Shown here piece after piece: positions 7,028 through 13,495 of a DNA stretch of 13,495 nt; positions within the stretch are counted from its first letter, which is position 1, and each line of letters opens with the position of its first letter. The stretch is from an uncultured Lautropia sp. GTDB lineage: Bacteria; Pseudomonadota; Gammaproteobacteria; Burkholderiales; Burkholderiaceae_E. Below the pieces are notes generated by a model. It was not told where the DNA came from. It worked only from the letters and a program-made list of their open reading frames with translations, and searched no databases. Made by a program: the position numbers and the translations under genes. The DNA is taken from the NCBI GenBank assembly GCA_938046755.1, contig CALIXC010000030.1:1-13495 (forward strand), written 5' to 3'.

Positions 7028-9199
7028 TCAGCTCTGGTGCAGCTGCTGATAGATGGATTCGGCCAGGGACATGGAAATGCCCTCAACGCTGGCCAGGTCC
7101 TCGACGCTGGCGGCCATGATGCCACGCAGCCCGCCGAAGCGCGACAGCAGTCGCTGGCGCCGGCGGGCACCAACACCTTCGATCTCTTCCAGCCGGGACA
7201 CCTTACGGGCCTTGGCGCGGCGGGCGCGCATGCCGGTGATGGCAAAGCGGTGGGCCTCATCACGGATCTGGGCCACCAGCATCAGCGCGGGCGATTCCTT
7301 ACCCAGCACGAGCGGTTCGCGCCCATCGGCGAACACCAGCGTCTCCAGCCCCACCTTGCGCCCTTCCCCTTTGGCTACGCCCACCAGCAGGCCGATGTCC
7401 AACCCTAGCGACTCGAAGACCTCGCGAGCACTGCTGATCTGGCCCTTTCCGCCGTCGACCAGTACGATGTCGGGCAGGCGTGCGGCATCGTCGCGCGCGA
7501 TGCGGCCAGAAGCTGCCCGGCCATCCCCGGGCGCAGCGGTCTCGTCAGCGTCGGCGTCGGATACGGATGCAGGACCGGTGTCCGCATCGCCGGAGTACCC
7601 GTCCCGCGTAGTGGCCCAGCGACCATAGCGACGCTGCAGCACCTGGCGCATGGCGGCGTAGTCGTCACCGGGCTCGATGCCCTGGATGTTAAAGCGACGA
7701 TACTGACCGGAGGCCATCCGGTTGTTCTCGTAGACCACGCAGGAGGCTTGGGTGGCCTCGCCCATGGTGTGGCTGATGTCGAAGCATTCGACACGCAGGC
7801 GTGCCGGGTCTTCCAGCGACAGGCCCAGCACGTCGAGCAGGTCCTGGGTGCGGCGCAGCTGCGAACCGTCAATGGCCAGGTGGCGGGTGAGCGCGATCTT
7901 CGCGTTGGCATGGGCCTGCGCGAGCCAGCGACGTCGGTCCTGCTGCGGGTTCTGCACCCAGGCAACGGCATGGCCCGCCTGGGCGCGCAGGATGCTCAGC
8001 AACTCGGGATCCTGCGGCCTCTGGGCACAGATGATGACGCCGGGAATGGTGGCGCCCGCGTAGTGCTGGGTCAGGAAGGCGTCGAGCACGCTGCCCAAGC
8101 CCTCCTCGTCATCCAGGCCCGCCACGTGGAAGGGGAAATGCGCCTTGTCGCCTAGATGGCGCCCACCCCGCACCATGGCCAGGTTCAGGCAGACCTGGCC
8201 ATCAGCCTGCTCGATGGCGATGATGTCGGCATCGGTATCAGCATTGATCTCCATCGACTGCTGGTGCAACACGCGCGACAGGGCACTGATGCGGTCGCGC
8301 AACACGGCAGCCTCCTCGAAGCGCAGTTCCTGGGCAGCGGCCTGCATGCCGGCCTCCATCTCCTTCAGGATTTCCTTGTGTCCGCCCTTCAGGAAGGTGA
8401 TGGCCGAACTCACGTCACGGCGGTAGGCAGTCTCGTCGATCAGACCGACGCAGGGCGCGCTGCAGCGCTGGATCTGGTGCAGCAGACACGGACGCGAGCG
8501 GTTGGCGAAGTAGCTGTCCTCACAAGTGCGCAGGTGGAAGATCTTCTGCAGCACCTGGATGCTCTCGCGCACGGCGAAGGAACTGGGATAGGGACCGAAA
8601 TACTGGGCACGCCGGTCGGTGCCACCCCGGTAGTAGGAAATCTGCGGAAAGGCGTGGGAGCTGAACTTCAGGAACGGGTAGGTCTTGTCGTCGCGGAACA
8701 GGATATTGAAGCGGGGCTTCAGCGACTTGATCAGGTTGTTTTCCAGCAGCAGCGCCTCGGCCTCGGAACCGACGGTGGTGGTGTCGATCTCCACCACGCG
8801 GGCCACCATCTGGGCGATGCGCGGGCTGGCCAGCGTCTTGCGAAAGTACGAGCGCACCCGCTTGCCCAGGTCACGCGCCTTGCCCACGTACAGCACAGTG
8901 CCGGACGCGTCCTTCATCCGATAGACGCCAGGCAGCGCCGGCAGCGTGCGCAGGAAGAGCTTCAGCTCGGCCGGGCGCTCCACGAACGGCGCGAGAGCCT
9001 GCGGCGCGGCCGGGTCTGCCGGGTCTGCCGGGTCTTCCTGGTTGGCCTGTCCGGCCTGCTCGACCGGATCGGCGGGGTCTCGGGAATCAGGTGCCGGGAC
9101 CGCCACGGCCCCGCCCGGCATTTCCTGCGGCCGTACTGACCCGGCCGCATCCTGGGAAGCGGCGGGTTTCGGGTCGTCGGGACGACGGGGTTCGGTCAT
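7028..9199 (-). CDS. uvrC: Excinuclease ABC subunit C
   Basis: UvrC makes both incisions flanking a DNA lesion after UvrB loading in nucleotide excision repair. The 723-residue product has the GIY-YIG nuclease domain from about residue 88 (GVYRM, then VLYVGKARDLGKRVRSYF) and the Cys-containing linker CSAPCVG. The UVR helix that binds UvrB is near 275-307 (ELRFEEAAVLRD). The RNase H-like nuclease runs from about 468 (ECFDISHTMGEA, DDYAAM, VLVDGGKGQ, DEAHRFAI), and C-terminal helix-hairpin-helix repeats (EIEGVGARRRQRLL) complete it. Two departures from E. coli (about 610 residues) are an N-terminal Pro/Ala/Asp-rich extension of about 75 residues and an Asp/Ala-rich insert near 533-570. The start at 9199 lacks a clear ribosome site; an ATG at 9121 (residue 27) is an alternative. 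The gene lies 28 bases after nagZ, suggesting cotranscription. Confidence 0.95.
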   Translation of the reverse strand: MTEPRRPDDPKPAASQDAAGSVRPQEMPGGAVAVPAPDSRDPADPVEQAGQANQEDPADPADPAAPQALAPFVERPAELKLFLRTLPALPGVYRMKDASGTVLYVGKARDLGKRVRSYFRKTLASPRIAQMVARVVEIDTTTVGSEAEALLLENNLIKSLKPRFNILFRDDKTYPFLKFSSHAFPQISYYRGGTDRRAQYFGPYPSSFAVRESIQVLQKIFHLRTCEDSYFANRSRPCLLHQIQRCSAPCVGLIDETAYRRDVSSAITFLKGGHKEILKEMEAGMQAAAQELRFEEAAVLRDRISALSRVLHQQSMEINADTDADIIAIEQADGQVCLNLAMVRGGRHLGDKAHFPFHVAGLDDEEGLGSVLDAFLTQHYAGATIPGVIICAQRPQDPELLSILRAQAGHAVAWVQNPQQDRRRWLAQAHANAKIALTRHLAIDGSQLRRTQDLLDVLGLSLEDPARLRVECFDISHTMGEATQASCVVYENNRMASGQYRRFNIQGIEPGDDYAAMRQVLQRRYGRWATTRDGYSGDADTGPASVSDADADETAAPGDGRAASGRIARDDAARLPDIVLVDGGKGQISSAREVFESLGLDIGLLVGVAKGEGRKVGLETLVFADGREPLVLGKESPALMLVAQIRDEAHRFAITGMRARRAKARKVSRLEEIEGVGARRRQRLLSRFGGLRGIMAASVEDLASVEGISMSLAESIYQQLHQS
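9011..9037. repeat. Three tandem 9-bp units in the uvrC 5' region
   Basis: CGGGTCTGC occurs at 9011-9019 and 9020-9028, followed by CGGGTCTTC at 9029-9037. On the minus strand they encode the DPADPADPA stretch of the UvrC N-terminal extension. Unit length is a multiple of three, so copy-number change would keep the frame. Confidence 0.75.
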
Positions 9200-9227
9200 G
9201 GCCAGGCAGGAAGGGATGGGAAGACGC

Positions 9228-10262
9228 TCAGCCGATGATCCGCGGTCGCAGCGCGTTCAGGCGGCGCTCCAGGTTCGGGTTCTCGAGCGGCTGCAGATTA
9301 GCCAGCAGCTCGTCGGCCAGGTCGGGACGGTTGCAGACCAGCACCATGTCGCAGCCCGCCTTCAGGGCCGCACTGGCCCGGGCCGTGATGTCACCGACCA
9401 CGGTGGCCGCTTCCATCGTCAGGTCGTCCGAGAAGATCAGGCCGTCGAACCCCAGGCGGCGGCGCAGGATGGTCTGCAGCCATTTCCGGGAGAAGCCGGC
9501 CGGCTTGCGATCCACTTGCGGGTAGATGACGTGAGCGGGCATGACGGCGGTGAGCGCCGTGCCCAGCCACGCATAGGGAGCCGCGTCGCCGGCCAGGATC
9601 TCGTCCAGGCTGCGCGTGTCCTCGGGCATGGCGACATGCGAATCGGCATCGGCAAAGCCGTGGCCGGGGAAGTGCTTGCCGCAGTTGGCCATACCGGCCA
9701 GCAGCAGACCGTGTACCACGCATCGGGCCAGCATGGCAACCACGCGCGGGTCATGGTGGAAAGCCCGGTTGCCGATGACGGAGGAACGCCCCCAGTCCAG
9801 ATCCAGCACCGGGGCAAAGGTGAAATCCACCCCGGCGGCACGCAGCTCCTCGCCCATGCGGCGCCCCACCTCGGTGGCCTCGCGGCAGGCAGCCAGCACG
9901 TCCGCCTCCCAGCGCTCACCCAGAGTGCGCATGGCGGGGATGGCCGAGAAACCCTCGCGGAAGCGCTGCACACGGCCGCCCTCGTGATCCACCGCCACCA
10001 GCAGCGCCGGCGATCGGACGGCATGGATCTCGTCGGTCAGCGCGCGCAGCTGCTCGGGCGACTGGTAGTTGCGGGCAAAGAGGATGACGCCGCCCACCAG
10101 CGGGTGGCGCAGGCGCTTGCGCTCGGCCTCGGTCAGGCGCAGGCCGGCCACATCGACGACGACGGGACCGGGCGGCAGGTGACGGCTGCGACGCGCCGGA
10201 GTGCTGGCTGCGCGCCGGGTTGTGCGGGCGGTCGGGGAAGTCTTGCGGGAGGAAGCGGGCAT
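9228..10262 (-). CDS. nagZ: Beta-N-acetylhexosaminidase (glycoside hydrolase family 3)
   Basis: NagZ removes N-acetylglucosamine from GlcNAc-anhydromuropeptides in the cytoplasm during peptidoglycan recycling. In bacteria with inducible AmpC its product feeds beta-lactamase signalling. The product has 344 residues. The NagZ hallmark GKHFPGHG lies at 195-202 and the catalytic loop DADSH ends at His209. The FSDDLTMEA segment near 277-285 contains the aspartate nucleophile, and VDHEGGRVQRFREGF near 91-105 binds substrate. Family similarity starts at GPVVVDVAG (about residue 32); before it is a Ser/Thr/Arg-rich stretch with no hydrophobic core, so not a signal peptide. I chose ATG 10262; the frame continues to a GTG at 10352, which would add 30 residues with no family support. 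No clear ribosome site precedes 10262. pdxJ is 118 bases upstream with no acpS between. Confidence 0.92.
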   Translation of the reverse strand: MPASSRKTSPTARTTRRAASTPARRSRHLPPGPVVVDVAGLRLTEAERKRLRHPLVGGVILFARNYQSPEQLRALTDEIHAVRSPALLVAVDHEGGRVQRFREGFSAIPAMRTLGERWEADVLAACREATEVGRRMGEELRAAGVDFTFAPVLDLDWGRSSVIGNRAFHHDPRVVAMLARCVVHGLLLAGMANCGKHFPGHGFADADSHVAMPEDTRSLDEILAGDAAPYAWLGTALTAVMPAHVIYPQVDRKPAGFSRKWLQTILRRRLGFDGLIFSDDLTMEAATVVGDITARASAALKAGCDMVLVCNRPDLADELLANLQPLENPNLERRLNALRPRIIG

Positions 10263-10380
10263 GATGGAAAAGGTGAAAGCGGTTGCCTCGAAACGGGTCT
10301 GGGCCGGCTGATGCCGGGTGGTACGGATTCCTGCCTGCGCAGATCCTGCCACCCGGTGGCCCGGGATGGGCGGGGGTGAC

Positions 10381-11163
10381 TCAGCCCTGGCCAGCCATGC
10401 CCCGGCCCTGAGCGGAAGCCGCAGCAGCCTCGCGGATCAGGGCCTTCATGATGGAGACGGCCTCGCGCATGCCCACGAACACCGCACGCGAGACGATGGC
10501 ATGGCCGATGTGCAGCTCGCGTACGCCGGGCAACGCAGCGACGGGCTGCACGTTGAAGTAGTTCAGGCCATGGCCGGCATTGAAGCGCATGCCGGCCTGC
10601 TGGATCAGCGCACCGGCGGTGGCCACACGCTCCAGCTCGCGGCGGATGGCCGGGCTGGCCACATCACGGCCCTCGCGGTGGAAGGTCTCGGAATAAGGAC
10701 CCGTGTGCAGCTCACAAACGGAGGCGCCGGCCCGTGCGGCCGCCTCGACCTGGGCCGGCTCGGCGTCGATGAAGACGCTGGTGATGATGCCGTGGTCGGC
10801 CAGCCGACGGATGGCGTCGGTGATGGCAGCTTCCTTGGACAGGATGTCGAGCCCGCCCTCGGTGGTGATCTCGTGACGGCCTTCGGGCACCAGCATCGCC
10901 ATCTCGGGCTTGAGGGCGATGGCGATGTCGACCATCTCGGGCGTGGCGGCCATTTCCAGGTTCAGCTTGATCTGCGTCTGGTCGCGCAGCCGGCGCACGT
11001 CGGCGTCCTGGATGTGGCGGCGATCCTCGCGCAGATGCACGGTGATGCCGTCGGCGCCGCCCAGGTGCGCCTCGACGGCGGCCCAGACGGGATCGGGTTC
11101 ATAGGTGCGCCGCGCCTGGCGGATGGTGGCGACGTGGTCGATGTTGACACCGAGTTCGATCAT
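10381..11163 (-). CDS. pdxJ: Pyridoxine 5'-phosphate synthase
   Basis: PdxJ condenses 1-deoxy-D-xylulose 5-phosphate with 3-amino-2-oxopropyl phosphate to give pyridoxine 5'-phosphate, in the DXP-dependent vitamin B6 pathway. The product is 260 residues, close to the family norm, with TIM-barrel landmarks in order: GVNIDHVATIRQARR at the N-terminus, GADGITVHLREDRRHIQDAD near 36-55, KLNLEMA, VPEGRHEITTEGGLD, ELHTGPY, AGHGLNYFN and ELHIGHAIVSRAVFVGM near the end. The ATG at 11163 gives the conserved MIELGVNIDHVA start; the ribosome site before it is weak. recO ends 25 bases upstream, so translation may depend on the shared transcript. The last 17 or so residues are Ala/Gly-rich and look unstructured. 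Confidence 0.96.
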   Translation of the reverse strand: MIELGVNIDHVATIRQARRTYEPDPVWAAVEAHLGGADGITVHLREDRRHIQDADVRRLRDQTQIKLNLEMAATPEMVDIAIALKPEMAMLVPEGRHEITTEGGLDILSKEAAITDAIRRLADHGIITSVFIDAEPAQVEAAARAGASVCELHTGPYSETFHREGRDVASPAIRRELERVATAGALIQQAGMRFNAGHGLNYFNVQPVAALPGVRELHIGHAIVSRAVFVGMREAVSIMKALIREAAAASAQGRGMAGQG

Positions 11164-11188
11164 AAGAGATGACTCAAGAGTTGGAAGT

Positions 11189-11893
11189 TCAGAGACGCTG
11201 CAGGTCCATCAGGATGCGGCGGGTGTCGAGCGGAGCCCCTTCCAGCGGCAGGGCCAGCATCAGCCGCGACAGCCGCTTGGCCTGCGACAGCACGCCGGGT
11301 GCATCATACCGCCCGGCAGCCATGTGCTGCAGCGCCTGGCCGCTGAACGTGGCGGGGTCCTCATCCTGCGTGGCGAACCACTGCCCGCCGTCCATGCGGT
11401 AGTTGCGCTGCGGCTCCAGCGGCAGGCCCCGGTGGTCGCAGGCCAGGTCGGGCGCATAGCCGATCTCGGTGAGGAGCAGCCATTCGAAGCGGCGCAGGAT
11501 GCGCTCGTCGGCCCCCTGCTCACCCAGCTGGTACAGCGCATCCGCATAGGCATCGAAGAGCTGCGGATGCGGGTCTTCACGCGCCAGCAGCCGCATCACC
11601 AGCTCGTTCAGGTAGAAGGCAAAGAGCAGCGCACGACCGGCCGGCACGGCCATGCCGCCCTGCCATTCGGCGCGGGTGAGCGTGCGCAGCTCGTGGCGGC
11701 CACTGAGGCGGAACTCGATGGGCTGGAACTGCAGCAGCACCGGTCGCAGCGCCGAGGTGGGGCGGCGCGCGCCCTTGGCCACGGCCGAGACGCGACCACG
11801 CTCGCGCAGGAAGAGGTCGACGATCAGGCTGGTCTCGCGGTAGGCGTGGCTATGCAGCACGAAACCGGGTTCGTCGGTCAGCGGGCTGGCCAT
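11189..11893 (-). CDS. recO: DNA repair protein RecO
   Basis: RecO helps load RecA on SSB-coated single-stranded DNA in the RecFOR pathway. The product is 234 residues, as usual. The N-terminal OB-fold is recognisable (GFVLHSHAYRETSLIVDLF, then RGRVSAVAKGARRP), followed by the all-helical C-terminal part (LLFAFYLNELVMRLL, then RRFEWLLLTEIGYAPDL and LSQAKRLSRLML). The start at 11893 is supported by AAGGA about eight bases upstream. The four-cysteine zinc site of some Gram-positive RecO proteins is absent, as in many proteobacteria. Its place between era and pdxJ is the common proteobacterial order, with 82 bases to era upstream and 25 to pdxJ downstream. Confidence 0.95.
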   Translation of the reverse strand: MASPLTDEPGFVLHSHAYRETSLIVDLFLRERGRVSAVAKGARRPTSALRPVLLQFQPIEFRLSGRHELRTLTRAEWQGGMAVPAGRALLFAFYLNELVMRLLAREDPHPQLFDAYADALYQLGEQGADERILRRFEWLLLTEIGYAPDLACDHRGLPLEPQRNYRMDGGQWFATQDEDPATFSGQALQHMAAGRYDAPGVLSQAKRLSRLMLALPLEGAPLDTRRILMDLQRL

Positions 11894-11975
11894 GTCCGGA
11901 TTCCTTCAGGGACGCGCCAGCGCCATGGCGGGTACGAGCCGCCCGGCCGCGTCGTGGCAGGGGCAGCCCGATGGT

Positions 11976-12905
11976 TCATTCGTAGCCGTAGCTGCGTAGG
12001 TGGGCGGCATCCTTGGCCCAGCCGCTGCGCACCTGGACCCACAGGGTCAGGAAGACCTTGCCGTCGAACATGCGCTCCATGTCCTGGCGCGCCTCGCTGG
12101 CAATGCGCTTGATTCGCTCGCCCCTCTGCCCTAGCACGATGGGCTTGTGGGCACGGCGCTCGACGATGATGGTGGCGGCAATGCGCCGCAGGTTGCCCTC
12201 TTCCTCGAAGCGGTCGATGACGACAGTGCTTTCGTAGGGCAGCTCCTCGCCCAGCAGGCGGAAGAGCTTCTCACGGATGATCTCGGCCGCAAAAAAGCGC
12301 TCGGGGCGGTCGGTAAGCTCGTCCTCGCCGTAGATGGCCTCGCCTTCCGGCAGGTTGGCCTCGATGGCGTCGAGCAGCGCCTCGATGCCCTGCCCATTGC
12401 GGGCGCAGATCGGCACGATGGCGGCCAGACTGGGATGTGCCTCATGGACCTGGGCGATCAGCGGCAATACTTCGTTGACGTTGCGCAACTGGTCGATCTT
12501 GTTGAGCGCGACGATGACCGGCGCGTCGCCCTTGAGCCAGCCCAGGATCTCGTCATCCTGTCGCCGCCAGCGCCCGGCCTCGGTGACAAGCACTACCACG
12601 TCGGCCTGCTGCCCCACCGACTGGGCCGTGCGGTTGAGGATCTTGTTGAGCGGGTTGATGCGCTGGGTCTGGTAGCCCGGCGAATCGACGAGGATGAGCT
12701 GCGCATGCGGCCGCGACAGCACGCCCTGGATGCGATGGCGCGTGGTCTGTGCCCGGTCGGCAGTGATAGACAGCATCTGCCCCAGCAGCTGGTTGAGCAA
12801 CGTGGACTTGCCGGTGTTCGGACGCCCCACCAAGGCAACGTAGCCGCAGCGGAACAAGGTGCCGTCGGCAACGGATGACGGGGATGCGGAAGAATCGTGC
12901 GGCAT
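11976..12905 (-). CDS. era: GTPase Era, 16S rRNA maturation
   Basis: Era is an essential GTPase that binds the 3' end of 16S rRNA and helps 30S subunit assembly. The 309-residue product has G1 GRPNTGKS at 27-34, an effector-like segment TTRHRIQG near 54-61, G3 DSPG at 74-77 (DTPG is the usual form) and G4 NKID at 135-138. A C-terminal KH domain shows GQRGERIKRIASEARQDME. The frame is open up to 13034, but that extension lies within rnc. ATG 12905 has a GAGG motif about ten bases upstream and gives a normal length with a short Ser-rich lead before the GTPase domain. It starts 11 bases after the rnc stop, so the two are almost certainly cotranscribed. Confidence 0.96.
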   Translation of the reverse strand: MPHDSSASPSSVADGTLFRCGYVALVGRPNTGKSTLLNQLLGQMLSITADRAQTTRHRIQGVLSRPHAQLILVDSPGYQTQRINPLNKILNRTAQSVGQQADVVVLVTEAGRWRRQDDEILGWLKGDAPVIVALNKIDQLRNVNEVLPLIAQVHEAHPSLAAIVPICARNGQGIEALLDAIEANLPEGEAIYGEDELTDRPERFFAAEIIREKLFRLLGEELPYESTVVIDRFEEEGNLRRIAATIIVERRAHKPIVLGQRGERIKRIASEARQDMERMFDGKVFLTLWVQVRSGWAKDAAHLRSYGYE

Positions 12906-12916
12906 GAAGGAATACC

Positions 12917-13495
12917 TCAGTGATGGCCGTGCCGAAGCAGATGCTCCAGCGCAGCGCGGGCCGCCACCTGCTCGGCCTTGCGGCGGCTCTCGCCGCTGCC
13001 CTCGAAGGACAGGCTCGGCTTGTCGAGCTGGCACACCACATCAAAGCGCTGGTCATGGGCCTGGCCGTGGGTGGCCGCCACCTGGTATCGGGGCAGTGGC
13101 AGCCGGTGCCCCTGCAGGTACTCCTGGAGGCGGGTCTTGGCGTCCTTGCCCAGTTCGTGGGGATCGATGGCGTCCAGCAGCGGCTGATAGAGCCGCTCGA
13201 CGACGCCCGCGGCCGTGGCAAAGCCGGATTCGAGGAAGATGGCGCCCAGGAGCGCCTCGACGGCATCGGCCAGAATGGAGGGACGGCGATGGCCGCCGCT
13301 CTTGCGTTCGCCTTCGCCCAGGATCATCGCATCGGGCAGTGAGAGCCCACATGCAATGTCATGCAAGGGGTCCTGCTTAACGAGGTTGGCGCGCAACCGG
13401 GACAGGTCACCTTCGGGCGATTCGGCAAAGCGCGTGTACAGCAGCGAGGCAACCGCACAGTTGAGCACGCTGTCCCCCAGAAACTCCAGCCGTTC
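12917..13495 (-). CDS. rnc: Ribonuclease III, 5' end beyond the window
   Basis: RNase III cleaves double-stranded RNA, including the 30S rRNA precursor. 192 residues are visible; about 37 N-terminal residues lie past the right edge by comparison with E. coli (226 residues). The first visible codons encode ERLEFLGDSVLN, the family signature carrying catalytic Glu and Asp. DAVEALLGAIFLESG contains the second acidic set. The C-terminal double-stranded-RNA-binding domain runs from about KTRLQEYLQG to the end, with GESRRKAEQVAARAALEHLL as its last helix. It is the most upstream visible gene of the minus-strand block and is followed 11 bases later by era, a widely conserved pair. Confidence 0.96.
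   Translation of the reverse strand, partial: ERLEFLGDSVLNCAVASLLYTRFAESPEGDLSRLRANLVKQDPLHDIACGLSLPDAMILGEGERKSGGHRRPSILADAVEALLGAIFLESGFATAAGVVERLYQPLLDAIDPHELGKDAKTRLQEYLQGHRLPLPRYQVAATHGQAHDQRFDVVCQLDKPSLSFEGSGESRRKAEQVAARAALEHLLRHGHH

Noticed and set aside
8946..10379. Plus-strand open frame of 477 codons
   Set aside because: It is antisense to uvrC and nagZ, both firmly identified, and has no recognisable domain; the same applies to the plus-strand frames at 8156-9139, 10318-11172 and 11105-12112.
1..13495. CRISPR array, insertion sequence, prophage or defence island
   Set aside because: No regularly spaced repeats, transposase, integrase, phage structural or restriction genes were seen on either strand; right of the junction the genes are nearly all housekeeping.

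Overview
The window is best read as two unrelated pieces of bacterial DNA joined inside one open reading frame. Positions 1 to about 3090 encode the interior and C-terminal part of a very long acyl-CoA dehydratase activase: tandem BadF/BadG/BcrA/BcrD-type ATPase domains followed by a DUF2229-like region. Its style is that of a high-GC anaerobic actinobacterium, most like Coriobacteriia such as Olsenella or Atopobium. From about 3090 to the right edge everything looks like one Burkholderiales-type betaproteobacterium; an oral genus such as Lautropia is a reasonable guess, but the species cannot be proved from sequence alone. The join falls at the start of a complete PPK2 polyphosphate kinase and keeps the frame, giving an apparent 1315-codon fusion. 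Codon habits change at the same place: Ile ATA is used repeatedly on the left and not seen in the PPK2 part, and GAA for Glu is rare on the left and common on the right. A chimeric assembly or amplification artefact is the most economical explanation.

The right-hand part reads as follows. On the plus strand is ppk2, ended by a 38-bp perfect palindrome that can also terminate the convergent small DUF465/YdcH-family gene on the minus strand. Then come dinB (plus, DNA polymerase IV) and a tRNA-Cys(GCA) gene (plus) with its own sigma70-like promoter and a 36-bp palindromic terminator. From 6146 to the right edge all genes are on the minus strand and are transcribed right to left: rnc (cut by the edge), era, recO, pdxJ, nagZ, uvrC, pgsA.

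This minus-strand block is a classic conserved housekeeping cluster. It covers RNA processing and ribosome maturation (rnc, era), recombinational repair (recO), pyridoxal phosphate synthesis (pdxJ), peptidoglycan recycling (nagZ), nucleotide excision repair (uvrC) and phosphatidylglycerol synthesis (pgsA). Spacings of 11 to 118 nt across rnc to uvrC suggest one operon or a few overlapping ones; the 303-nt gap before pgsA may separate it. acpS, commonly found between pdxJ and nagZ in related bacteria, is not there.

I see no CRISPR array, insertion sequence, prophage or defence system, and no convincing new biological system. The main observation is the cross-phylum junction. Smaller points are a perfect inverted repeat over the tRNA-Cys promoter, low-complexity N-terminal extensions on UvrC and NagZ, inserts in DinB and UvrC, and the missing acpS.
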